DNA from: JAATGA01 sp047605605
Lineage (GTDB): Bacteria > Pseudomonadota > Alphaproteobacteria > Rhodobacterales > Rhodobacteraceae
DNA length: 26,587 nucleotides
NCBI GenBank assembly: GCA_047605605.1
Contig: JASGFG010000056.1
Coordinates: 1 to 26,587 of the forward strand
Direction: 5' to 3'
Part shown: in pieces, positions 15,019 through 21,849 of the stretch
Position numbering within the stretch: the stretch's first letter is position 1
Layout of the letters: each line of letters starts with the position of its first letter
Notes under the pieces: generated by a model
Seen by the model: only the letters and a program-made list of their open reading frames with translations
What the model was told of the DNA's origin: nothing
Databases searched by the model: none
Program-made: the position numbers and the translations under genes

Positions 15019-16212
15019 CTGACCCGACCCTTCGGCCTTGCGCTTTACGGGCTGGCCCGGCGGGCCGAGGCGGGGGCGGTCGACTGGCCCGCCCGGCCGG
15101 CGGGTCCGCTTGTCTGGCTGAACGCGCCTGCGGGCGATGCGGCGGGCTCGATGGCCGAGCTTGCGCGCCGCCTGGTCGAGGAGGATGGGGTTTGCGTCCT
15201 TGTGACCTGCCCCGATCCGCTGCCCGCGCGGCGCGGGGTGATCGCGATTGCGCCGCCCGTTGACACGCCCGCAGGCGCGCAGGCCTTCCTGTCCCATTGG
15301 CACCCCGAGGCGGGCGTCTTTGCCGAAGGGCTGCTGCGTCCCGCGCTGCTTCACGCCGCGCAGGTTGCGAAACTGCCGCTGATCCTGGCCGATGCGCGCG
15401 CGCCGCAGCTTCTGCACGGCGGCGATACCTGGTTCCCGGGCCTGATGCGTGGCGCGCTGTCCGCCTTTCGCCAGATCCTTGCGGTGGATGACCGGGCCGC
15501 CCATGCCCTGCGCAAGGCCGGTGCGCCGGCCGATCTGGTCTTCGTCACCGGCCGGATGGAGGAGGAAAGCGCCGTCCTGCCGTGCCTGGAGGCCGAACGC
15601 GCCGCCCTTGCGCGTCAGATCGCCGCCCGCCCCGTCTGGCTGGCCGCCGCCGTGCCCGAGGCCGAGGAGGATGCCGTCATCGCCGCGCACCGCGAGGCGC
15701 TGCGGCTGGCGCACCGGCTGTTGCTGATCCTTGTGCCGCAGACTGCCGACCGCGCCACGCCCCTGTCCCGCCGGATGGAAGAGGCCGAGGGCTGGATCGT
15801 CGCCCAGCGTGCGGCCGAGGAAGAGCCGACCCCCGAAACCGAGGTCTATATTCCCGACGGCCAGTCCGAGATGGGGCTGTGGTATCGGCTGGCGCCCATC
15901 ACCTTCATGGGCGGCAGCCTGTCGGGCGAGGGCTGCCTGCGCAACCCGCTGGAGCCGGCGGCGCTCGGCTCGGCCATCACCTACGGGCCGCGGCCCGGCC
16001 CATGGCGCGCGGCCTTTGGCCGGCTGGGCGCGGCGCGGGCGGCACGCGCGGTCGGCAGTCCGCGCGACCTGTCGGATTCGCTGGGCGACCTGATGGCCCC
16101 GGATGTGGCCGCGCGGCTGGCGCAGGCCGCCTGGGCCGTGGCCTCCGAAGGGGCCGAGGTGACGGATCGCGTGCTGTCGATCCTGCGACGCACCCTGGAG
16201 GGTGATTGGTGA
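15019..16212 (+). CDS. WaaA-like Kdo transferase family protein, divergent
   Basis: This protein of about 397 residues belongs to the GT30 3-deoxy-D-manno-octulosonate transferase family, which adds Kdo to lipid A precursors at the inner membrane. The C-terminal half is clear: GQSEMGLWYRLAPITFMGGSLSGEGCLRNPLEPAALGSAITYGP matches the nucleotide-sugar binding part of WaaA. The N-terminal half is poorly conserved. Where WaaA has the AVSVGE motif with the catalytic glutamate, this protein has APAGD. No ATG, GTG or TTG is suitably placed at the 5' end. The best start is CTG 15019 (LTRPFGLALYGLARR), or possibly an ATG near 14973 inside the DUF4170 gene. The gene lies directly between DUF4170 and lpxK, and the stop overlaps the lpxK ATG by one base. 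Confidence 0.8.
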   Translation: MTRPFGLALYGLARRAEAGAVDWPARPAGPLVWLNAPAGDAAGSMAELARRLVEEDGVCVLVTCPDPLPARRGVIAIAPPVDTPAGAQAFLSHWHPEAGVFAEGLLRPALLHAAQVAKLPLILADARAPQLLHGGDTWFPGLMRGALSAFRQILAVDDRAAHALRKAGAPADLVFVTGRMEEESAVLPCLEAERAALARQIAARPVWLAAAVPEAEEDAVIAAHREALRLAHRLLLILVPQTADRATPLSRRMEEAEGWIVAQRAAEEEPTPETEVYIPDGQSEMGLWYRLAPITFMGGSLSGEGCLRNPLEPAALGSAITYGPRPGPWRAAFGRLGAARAARAVGSPRDLSDSLGDLMAPDVAARLAQAAWAVASEGAEVTDRVLSILRRTLEGDW

Positions 16213-17216
16213 TGCGTCCCCCCCGGTTCTGGTTCACCTCCCCCGAACGCCCCGCAGCCGCCGCCCGGCTGCTGGCGCCCCTGGGCTGGCTTTATGCCGC
16301 CGCAACCGCGCGCCGGCTGCGCGCGCCGGGGTGGAAGGCCCCGCTGCCGGTGATCTGCGTCGGCAACCTGAACGCCGGGGGCACCGGCAAGACCCCGACC
16401 GTCATCGCCCTGGTCCAACGGCTGTCGGCGCGCGGTCTGGCGGTGCATGTGGTGACGCGCGGCCATGGCGGGCGGCTGGACGGCCCCGTCCGGGTCGATC
16501 CCGCGCGCCATGTCGCCGCCGATACCGGGGACGAGCCGCTGCTGCTGGCGGCCTTTGCCCCGGTCTGGGTGGCCAGGGATCGCGCGGCCGGTGTCGGCGC
16601 GGCGGCAGAGGCCGGCGCAGGAATCGTCGTTCTGGACGACGGGTTCCAGAATCCTGCGGTGGCAAAGGACATCTCGCTGATCGTCGTCGATGCGGGCGTG
16701 GGCTTTGGCAACGGGCGATGCCTGCCCGCAGGGCCGTTGCGCGAACCCGTCTCCGCCGGCCTTGCGCGCGCCGACCTGGTGTTGTCGATCGGCACGCCCA
16801 CGGAACAGGCCGGCTTTGCCGCCGGCTGGGGCCGCGTCATCGGCCTGCCTATCCTGCGGGGCGCGTTGCAACCGCTGCGGACCGGGATGGACTGGCACGG
16901 CGCGCGGGTGATCGCCTTCGCAGGCATCGGCCGGCCGGAAAAGTTCTTTGCCACCCTGCGCGCCGCAGGCGCCACCCTGATCCGGGCCGAGGCGCTGGAC
17001 GACCACCAGCCGCTGTCCGATACCCTTCTCCTCCGGCTCGAGGCCGAGGCCCTGGCATCGGGCGCGCAGCTTGTCACCACCGAAAAGGACGCGACCCGGC
17101 TGCCCCCCGCCTTCCGGGCCAGGGTGCTGACCCTGCCCGTGCGGCTGGAGGTGGAGGACTGGGCGCCCTTCGACGCCCTGCTTCATCCTCTTTGCGAAAA
17201 TATCCTCGGGGGGTGA
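16212..17216 (+). CDS. lpxK: Tetraacyldisaccharide 4'-kinase
   Basis: This 334-residue inner-membrane-associated kinase phosphorylates the 4' position of the lipid A disaccharide to give lipid IVA. The P-loop is GNLNAGGTGKTP (51-62). The segments VVTRGHGGR, DTGDEPLLLA, VLDDGFQNP, PAGPLREP and FAGIGRPEKFF are all LpxK hallmarks, and STEKD-like VTTEKDATRLP lies near the end. The start ATG 16212 shares a base with the stop of the WaaA-like gene (TGATG), with GGAGG inside that gene as the ribosome binding site. GTG 16209 is an alternative. The last residues, ENILGG, are encoded by the core of a dispersed repeat, so the natural C-terminus seems to have been replaced or extended. Confidence 0.94.
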   Translation: MRPPRFWFTSPERPAAAARLLAPLGWLYAAATARRLRAPGWKAPLPVICVGNLNAGGTGKTPTVIALVQRLSARGLAVHVVTRGHGGRLDGPVRVDPARHVAADTGDEPLLLAAFAPVWVARDRAAGVGAAAEAGAGIVVLDDGFQNPAVAKDISLIVVDAGVGFGNGRCLPAGPLREPVSAGLARADLVLSIGTPTEQAGFAAGWGRVIGLPILRGALQPLRTGMDWHGARVIAFAGIGRPEKFFATLRAAGATLIRAEALDDHQPLSDTLLLRLEAEALASGAQLVTTEKDATRLPPAFRARVLTLPVRLEVEDWAPFDALLHPLCENILGG

Positions 17217-17257
17217 GGGCCGAAGGCCCGAGGGGGGCAGACAGCCCCCCTTTGTTT
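17181..17257 (+). repeat. Composite junction repeat, copy 2 (lpxK/dsbA-like), with terminator
   Basis: The core (17181-17213) runs from CTTCATCCTCTTTGCG through AAAATATCCTCGGGGGG and overlaps the end of lpxK. Next come a small hairpin, GGGCC-GAA-GGCCC (17217-17229), and a GGGGGGC/GCCCCCC hairpin (17232-17238 with 17244-17250) followed by TTTGTTT. The second hairpin plus T tract is a good factor-independent terminator for the lipid A operon. Confidence 0.75.
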
Positions 17258-17272
17258 CGCACGCGAAACAAA
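17251..17272. repeat. Perfect 10-bp inverted repeat between convergent genes
   Basis: TTTGTTTCGC (17251-17260) and GCGAAACAAA (17263-17272) form a perfect palindrome with a 2-base centre. It lies immediately after the lpxK terminator hairpin and 3 bases from the stop of the dsbA-like gene. It may terminate transcription of the minus-strand gene or be a protein site. It is unusually AT-rich for this window. Confidence 0.6.
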
Positions 17273-17275
17273 TTC

Positions 17276-17914
17276 CTACTTGGCCAGTTCCGCGTCCAGG
17301 ATCTTCTTCATGTCGTCATAGGACATGTTGGAATGCATCGTGCCGTTGATGACAAAGCTGGGCGTGCCCTGCAGGTTGTCGGCCTCGGCGTTCTTCTGGA
17401 AATGCGCGACCAGCGACTCGGCCATGCCGGCATCCTTCAGGCAGGCGTCCAGCGTGGCATCGTCCATCCCGGCGCTGCGGCCGATCTTTTTCAGATTGGC
17501 GACGGTCTGGTTCGGATCCTCGGACGCGGCCCATTCCTGCTGGGTGTCGAACAGGATGTCGGTGATCCCGAAATAGCGCATCTCGCCGCCGCAGCGGGCG
17601 ACCATCGCCCCCCACAGGCCGAAACGGTCGAAATAGACCTCGCGCAGGACGAACCGGATCTTGCCGGTGTCGATGTAGTCGGCCTTCAGCTTGGGCCAGA
17701 CCTCGGCATGGAAATGCGCGCAATGCGGGCAGGTGAATGAGGCGTATTCGATCACCGTCACCTTGGCATCGACCGGGCCAAGGCCAAAGTCCTGGATCTC
17801 GGGCGCGGCCGCCGGGGTTGCGGTTGCCGTCTGTGCCAGAGCGGGCAGCCCCATCATCGCGGCGGCCCCGGCGGCGGCCATGACGGCCATCGTCTTGCGT
17901 CGTGTCAGTTTCAT
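17276..17914 (-). CDS. DsbA-family thiol:disulfide oxidoreductase (exported)
   Basis: This 212-residue thioredoxin-fold protein probably forms or isomerises disulfides in the periplasm. The active site is CPHC (62-65) in the FTCPHCAHFH context, and the cis-proline loop is GTPSFVING near the C-terminus, as in the DsbA/Com1 group (thioredoxin_4 family). The N-terminus, TRRKTMAVMAAAGAAAMMGLPALAQ, is a signal peptide with an ALA-Q cleavage site after about residue 27 and a twin-arginine-like start, so Tat export is possible. The start ATG 17914 has GAGAG just upstream. The in-frame TTG at 17926 is less likely. It follows the DUF721 gene by 8 bases, so the two are one operon. Confidence 0.92.
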   Translation of the reverse strand: MKLTRRKTMAVMAAAGAAAMMGLPALAQTATATPAAAPEIQDFGLGPVDAKVTVIEYASFTCPHCAHFHAEVWPKLKADYIDTGKIRFVLREVYFDRFGLWGAMVARCGGEMRYFGITDILFDTQQEWAASEDPNQTVANLKKIGRSAGMDDATLDACLKDAGMAESLVAHFQKNAEADNLQGTPSFVINGTMHSNMSYDDMKKILDAELAK

Positions 17915-17922
17915 CTGCTCTC

Positions 17923-18450
17923 TCAACTCTTCTTGCGGGTCAGGATGTTCTGCGCCAGCCGTTCCAGCGCGGCGCGAAGCGCGTCGTCCCGGATCGGGGC
18001 GGCGGTTTCGGCCGCCTGCGCCACGATCTGCGGATCGGGCGCGCGGGGCGCGGCTTTCGGGGCGGGGGTAAATTCGGCCTGGCCTTCGGCAAAGCCCACG
18101 GGCGCGGTCTGGGTCATGTGGATGCGGGCAATGGCGTTATAGCCATAGACCGCATTCACCCGGTCACGGATACGCCTCTCCTGCATCTGCACGATGGGCG
18201 CATGGGCCGAGGCGACCAGCAGCACCAGCGTCGCGCCGAACCCTTCGCGCCCGTAACTGACCTTGACGGGGCGCGTCACCCTGGCCAGTTCCTCGCCCAC
18301 CACATCGGGCCAGTGCGTCAGAAGCCGCGCCACGGCGAAACCCCGCGCCTCGCCCGCCGCGCGCACCGGGTCGCGCATCAGGCCAAAGGCAGCCTCGAAC
18401 CCGCGCATCCGTCGGGTCGCCTTGGGCGAAGGGGGGGTCGGACGGGCCAT
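17923..18450 (-). CDS. DUF721 protein, DciA-type helicase loader candidate
   Basis: This 175-residue protein carries a DUF721 domain at about residues 15-110, with the core GFAVARLLTHWPDVVGEELARVTRPVKVSYGREGFGATLVLLVASAHAPIVQMQERRIRDRVNAVYGYNAIARI. The C-terminal part is proline- and alanine-rich and probably disordered, ending in LERLAQNILTRKKS. DUF721 includes DciA, the ancestral loader of the replicative helicase DnaB in bacteria that lack DnaC, and an equivalent role is likely here. The start is ATG 18450, about 80 bases from the divergent mutY start. Its association with mutY and a DsbA-like gene is common in this group of bacteria. Confidence 0.85.
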   Translation of the reverse strand: MARPTPPSPKATRRMRGFEAAFGLMRDPVRAAGEARGFAVARLLTHWPDVVGEELARVTRPVKVSYGREGFGATLVLLVASAHAPIVQMQERRIRDRVNAVYGYNAIARIHMTQTAPVGFAEGQAEFTPAPKAAPRAPDPQIVAQAAETAAPIRDDALRAALERLAQNILTRKKS

Positions 18451-18531
18451 CTGGTCCTTTGCACGGTTTTCCTTATCTTAGCCAAGGTATTCCTGCCCGC
18501 CAGAGGCCAGCCGCCGGAAAGAGCATAAAGA

Positions 18532-19584
18532 TTGCGTGACGCCGCCCCCGGCCCGGACGAAACCGGCCTGAGCCGCATCCTGCTGGACTGGTATGACCGC
18601 CACGCCCGGCAAATGCCCTGGCGCGTGGGGCCTGCCGACCGAGGCCGGGGTGTGCGGCCCGACCCCTATCGCACCTGGCTGTCCGAGGTGATGTTGCAGC
18701 AGACGACCGTGGCGGCGGTGCGCGAGTATTTCACCCGGTTCGTCACCCGCTGGCCCACAGTGGCCGATCTTGCCGCCGCCCCGGATGCCGAGGTGATGGC
18801 CGAATGGGCGGGCCTTGGCTATTACGCCCGTGCGCGAAACCTGCTGGCCTGCGCCCGCGCCGTGGTGCGCGACCATGGCGGGCGGTTCCCCGAAAGCCGC
18901 GACGGGTTGCTGGCCCTGCCCGGCGTCGGCCCCTATACCGCCGCCGCCGTGGCGGCCATCGCCTTTGACGAAGCGGCCACGGTGGTGGATGGCAATGTGG
19001 AACGCGTGATGTCGCGCCTGCATCTGGTGGAAACCCCGCTGCCCGCCGCCAAGGCCGAACTGACGCGGCTGGCCGCGGCGCTGACCCCCGCCGACCGTCC
19101 GGGCGATCATGCGCAGGCGGTGATGGACCTTGGCGCCACGATCTGCACGCCCAAAAGCCCCGCCTGCGGCATCTGCCCGTGGATGGGCGCCTGCGCCGCC
19201 CGCGCCGCCGGGGTGCAGGCGAGTTTGCCGCGCAAGGCGGCAAAGGTGGCCAAGCCGGTGCGGCAGGGCGTCGTCTGGATTGCCCGCCGCGGTCAGGACT
19301 GGCTGGTCGAGCGGCGGCCCGAGCGCGGCTTGCTGGGCGGGATGCTGGGCTTTCCCGGTGACGGCTGGGACGGCGCGGGCGGGGGCGCGCCGCTGGCCGC
19401 TGACTGGCGCATGGCGGGCGAGGTCCGGCATACCTTCACCCATTTCCATCTGGTCCTGACGGTGATGGTGGCGGAAACCGCCGCCAATCCGGACCGGGGC
19501 GAATGGCACCGGCTGCGGCCCGGCGATCTGCCCACGGTGATGCGCAAGGCGCATGACCTGGCCGCGACGCCGCGTCCGCTTTGA
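18532..19584 (+). CDS. mutY: A/G-specific adenine glycosylase
   Basis: This 350-residue repair enzyme removes adenine mispaired with 8-oxoguanine. It has the catalytic glutamate E52 in WLSEVMLQQT, a helix-hairpin-helix LPGVGPYTAAAV (129-140) and catalytic D153 in VVDGNVERV. Its four [4Fe-4S] cysteines, C205, C212, C215 and C221, show the exact C-x6-C-x2-C-x5-C spacing. The C-terminal NUDIX-like domain, which recognises 8-oxoG, contains HTFTHFHLVL. An in-frame TAA at 18526 limits the start. TTG 18532 is the only usual start codon before the conserved core, and it has no clear ribosome binding site. The stop codon overlaps a candidate promoter for the next gene. Confidence 0.95.
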   Translation: MRDAAPGPDETGLSRILLDWYDRHARQMPWRVGPADRGRGVRPDPYRTWLSEVMLQQTTVAAVREYFTRFVTRWPTVADLAAAPDAEVMAEWAGLGYYARARNLLACARAVVRDHGGRFPESRDGLLALPGVGPYTAAAVAAIAFDEAATVVDGNVERVMSRLHLVETPLPAAKAELTRLAAALTPADRPGDHAQAVMDLGATICTPKSPACGICPWMGACAARAAGVQASLPRKAAKVAKPVRQGVVWIARRGQDWLVERRPERGLLGGMLGFPGDGWDGAGGGAPLAADWRMAGEVRHTFTHFHLVLTVMVAETAANPDRGEWHRLRPGDLPTVMRKAHDLAATPRPL

Positions 19585-19608
19585 CCTTCGTTGGCGATTC
19601 GTTAAGGT
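19581..19608 (+). promoter_or_regulatory. Candidate promoter for alkB with a GANTC site
   Basis: TTGACC (19581-19586), a 16-base spacer and TAAGGT (19603-19608) lie 24 bases before the alkB-like start. The spacer contains GATTC (19596-19600), a CcrM methylation site just upstream of the -10 element. The -35 element overlaps the mutY stop codon. Confidence 0.5.
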
Positions 19609-19632
19609 TTCGCCGTAACTGTCGGGGTCATC

Positions 19633-20775
19633 ATGGTTCCTGCCGCCCAGGTCGTCCGCTTTCGCAATGCGCTGCCGTTCTGGCTGTCGCTGCTGACTGT
19701 GCCGCTGGCGGTCATCGGCGCAGTGCAGGGCGGCTGGACCGTGCTGCTGCTGCCGGCATTCGCGTGGTTCCTGTTCGATTTTCTGGATGCGCTGACCGGG
19801 CTGAACACGGAAAACGCCGATACCGACACGCCCGAGGCCGGGCTGTTCTGGTATCGGCTGATCACCCTGATCTGGTTCCCGATCCAGTTCTGCCTGACCT
19901 TCGGGCTGATCTTCTATGTCACGCGCGCGGATCATCTGGGGTTCTGGGAAAAGACCGGCCTGTTCTTTGGTGTCGGGGTGATTTCCGGGGCCATCGGCAT
20001 CGTCTATGCGCATGAACTGCTGCATCAGAAGAACCGCGCCGAACGCTGGCTGGGCGATCTGCTGCTGGCCATGGTGCTTTACAGCCATTTCCGCAGCGAA
20101 CACCTGCGGGTGCATCACATCTATGTCGGCACGCCCCGCGATGCGGTGACGGCGAGGTATAACGTCGGCTTTCACCGCTATTTCGCCCATGCCCTGCGCG
20201 ACTGCCCCCGGTCGGCTTGGGCGGCGGAACGGCAGATGCTGGCGCGAAGGGGGCTGACCATGCGCAGCCGCGAAAACCCGTTCTGGCGGTATTTCGCGCT
20301 GCAAGGCGGGATGGTGCTGCTGGCCGTCCTGCTGGGCGGCTGGCAGGGGCTGGCGCTGTTCCTGTGGCAGGCGCTGGTCGCCGTCTGGCAACTGGAGCTG
20401 ACGAATTACATCGAGCACTACGGCCTGACCCGCCGCCATCTGGGCGAGGGGCGGTATGAACATGTCCTGCCGCGCCACAGCTGGAACGCCGCGCATCGGG
20501 CGTCGAACTGGCTGCTGATCAACCTGCAACGCCATTCCGACCACCATTACAAGCCCGACCGCCGGTTCCCGCTGTTGCAGACCTATGGCGCGGAAGAGGC
20601 GCCGCAGCTGCCCTTCGGCTATCCGATGATGGCGATGGCGGCGATGGTGCCGCCGTTGTGGCGGCGGGTGATGAACCCCCGGGTGCGGGCCTGGCGGCGG
20701 CAATTCTATCCCGACATTTCGGACTGGTCGGATTACAAGGCGGGACGGACCCCGATGCCTCAGGGCGCGCCCTGA
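19633..20775 (+). CDS. alkB: AlkB-type alkane 1-monooxygenase (membrane di-iron)
   Basis: This 380-residue integral membrane non-haem di-iron enzyme is predicted to hydroxylate the terminal carbon of alkanes or related chains. The histidine clusters typical of AlkB are present: HELLHQ (127-132), EHLRVHH (156-162), the NYIEHYGL segment (258-265) and LQRHSDHHYKP (298-308). Hydrophobic segments occur at about 13-30, 35-50, 75-96, 108-126, 223-256 and 328-342. In the second box the usual EHxxGHH glycine is valine. The start is ATG 19633. No rubredoxin, rubredoxin reductase or alkane regulator lies alongside, so electron transfer partners must be encoded elsewhere and the substrate is unproven. 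It is convergent with the LysR gene. Confidence 0.9.
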   Translation: MVPAAQVVRFRNALPFWLSLLTVPLAVIGAVQGGWTVLLLPAFAWFLFDFLDALTGLNTENADTDTPEAGLFWYRLITLIWFPIQFCLTFGLIFYVTRADHLGFWEKTGLFFGVGVISGAIGIVYAHELLHQKNRAERWLGDLLLAMVLYSHFRSEHLRVHHIYVGTPRDAVTARYNVGFHRYFAHALRDCPRSAWAAERQMLARRGLTMRSRENPFWRYFALQGGMVLLAVLLGGWQGLALFLWQALVAVWQLELTNYIEHYGLTRRHLGEGRYEHVLPRHSWNAAHRASNWLLINLQRHSDHHYKPDRRFPLLQTYGAEEAPQLPFGYPMMAMAAMVPPLWRRVMNPRVRAWRRQFYPDISDWSDYKAGRTPMPQGAP

Positions 20776-20788
20776 GGCCGGCGTCGCG

Positions 20789-20846
20789 GCGGGGGTTTCA
20801 CACCCCCGCACCCCCGTGGGATATTTGGGTCCAGAAAGAGGGGGGA
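20789..20846 (-). repeat. Composite junction repeat, copy 3 (alkB/LysR gene)
   Basis: Read on the minus strand, CCCCCTCTTTCTGGACC leads into CAAATATCC and then CACGGGGG, followed by a GCGGGGGT/ACCCCCGC hairpin (20789-20796 with 20802-20809). It encodes the last residues of the LysR protein, whose stop codon (20798-20800) lies in the hairpin loop. The core is nearly identical to copy 4. Confidence 0.75.
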
Positions 20847-21742
20847 TCGGGGGGAAGGGTTTCTGCCGAGATCCAGTCGCGGAAGAGGCGGAGCGAGCGG
20901 CTTTCCTCGCGCCCCGCGGGCCAGATGAGGGCGTAGGGGGATTTTCCGGCCAGCGACCGGGCCGAGGCCAGGCGCAGGGTTCCGGCGGCGAGGTCGCCAT
21001 GCACCAGCACCTCGGGCACCAGGGCGATGCCGAGGTTGGCCTTCGCGGCAGCAAGGATCATGCCGAAATGTTCGAACCGGGGTCCGCGCAGGATGGTGAT
21101 CGGGTCGAGGCCCGCGTCGAGGAACCAGTCCAGCCAGAGGTCGGGCCGGGTCGATTGTTGCAACAGCGGCAGGCGGGCAAGGTCGGCATCCTCCATCAGC
21201 GGGGCGTCGGGCGGCAGCAGGGCGGGGCCGGCGACGACGACCAGCCGTTCCTCGATCAGGGGCAGCGCCTCGGTGCCGGGGCCGCGCAGGGCTAGGCGTT
21301 GCAGCGCCGCGTCATAGGGGGTGCGGGCGAAATCCACCGGGCCGATGGCCGAGGTGATGTCGACCGATACATCCGGCGCAACGGCGGCAAAGGCCGCCAG
21401 CCGCGGGATCAGCCAGACGGTGCCGAAACTGGCCAGCACCGCCAGACGCAGCACATCGCGCTGCCCGCCAAAGGACATGACCGTCATCGCCGCCTGATCC
21501 AGATCGTTCAGGATCCGGTCGGCATCGCGCAGGATGGCGCGCCCGGCATCGGACAGCGCCAGCCTTTGACGGATGCGGTGGAATAGCCGCACCCCCAGCC
21601 GTCCCTCCAGCGAGGCGATGGACCGGCTGACCGCGCTTTGCGTCAGGCCAAGGGCCTGCGCCGCCTGTGTGGTCGATCCGGTTTCGGCGCAGGCGCGGAA
21701 CGCCTGCAATTCGTTCAGGGTGGGGGTCCAGCTGTGGCGCAT
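20798..21742 (-). CDS. LysR-family regulator, probably controlling the glutarate genes
   Basis: This 314-residue transcription factor has an N-terminal winged helix (about 5-65) with LNELQAFRACAETGSTTQAAQALGLTQSAVSRSIASLEGRLGVRLFHR, followed by the two-lobed ligand-binding domain. It is divergent from gcdH, so by family habit it most likely regulates gcdH in response to glutarate or glutaryl-CoA, like GcdR in other proteobacteria. Position is the main evidence. The start ATG 21742 precedes MRHSWTPTLNEL. The frame continues upstream to 21799, but that would run through the operator candidate. The last 13 residues, SFWTQISHGGAGV, are the translation of a dispersed repeat rather than family sequence. 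The length is otherwise normal. Confidence 0.88.
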   Translation of the reverse strand: MRHSWTPTLNELQAFRACAETGSTTQAAQALGLTQSAVSRSIASLEGRLGVRLFHRIRQRLALSDAGRAILRDADRILNDLDQAAMTVMSFGGQRDVLRLAVLASFGTVWLIPRLAAFAAVAPDVSVDITSAIGPVDFARTPYDAALQRLALRGPGTEALPLIEERLVVVAGPALLPPDAPLMEDADLARLPLLQQSTRPDLWLDWFLDAGLDPITILRGPRFEHFGMILAAAKANLGIALVPEVLVHGDLAAGTLRLASARSLAGKSPYALIWPAGREESRSLRLFRDWISAETLPPDPPSFWTQISHGGAGV

Positions 21743-21754
21743 CGGCGTGACTTG

Positions 21755-21769
21755 ATGAGTTTCCCTCAT
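21755..21769. promoter_or_regulatory. LysR-type operator candidate (T-N11-A dyad)
   Basis: ATGAGTTTCCCTCAT is a perfect 5-bp inverted repeat with a 5-base spacer and contains the T-N11-A pattern of LysR-type binding sites (T 21756, A 21768). It lies 13 bases upstream of the LysR gene start and 81 bases before gcdH, as expected for an autoregulated divergent LysR pair. Confidence 0.5.
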
Positions 21770-21772
21770 TAA

Positions 21773-21838
21773 CTTGCAAGGCCATTTCATTGGACGCAAG
21801 CGGGATTCTCTTGCATGATCCCCGGCAACGAATGCAAG
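21773..21838. promoter_or_regulatory. CTTGCA half-sites upstream of gcdH
   Basis: CTTGCAAG (21773-21780) is itself palindromic. CTTGCAT (21810-21816) and ATGCAAG (21832-21838) form a perfect 7-bp inverted repeat with a 15-base loop ending 11 bases before the gcdH start. The RNA hairpin or repeated half-sites could contribute to control of gcdH. No factor can be named. Confidence 0.35.
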
Positions 21839-21849
21839 GGAGAGCCGCC

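Noticed and set aside
18478..21054. 858-codon minus-strand frame opposite mutY and alkB
   Set aside because: It spans two clear genes on the plus strand and the start of the LysR gene, and has biased H, Q, R and P composition typical of antisense frames.
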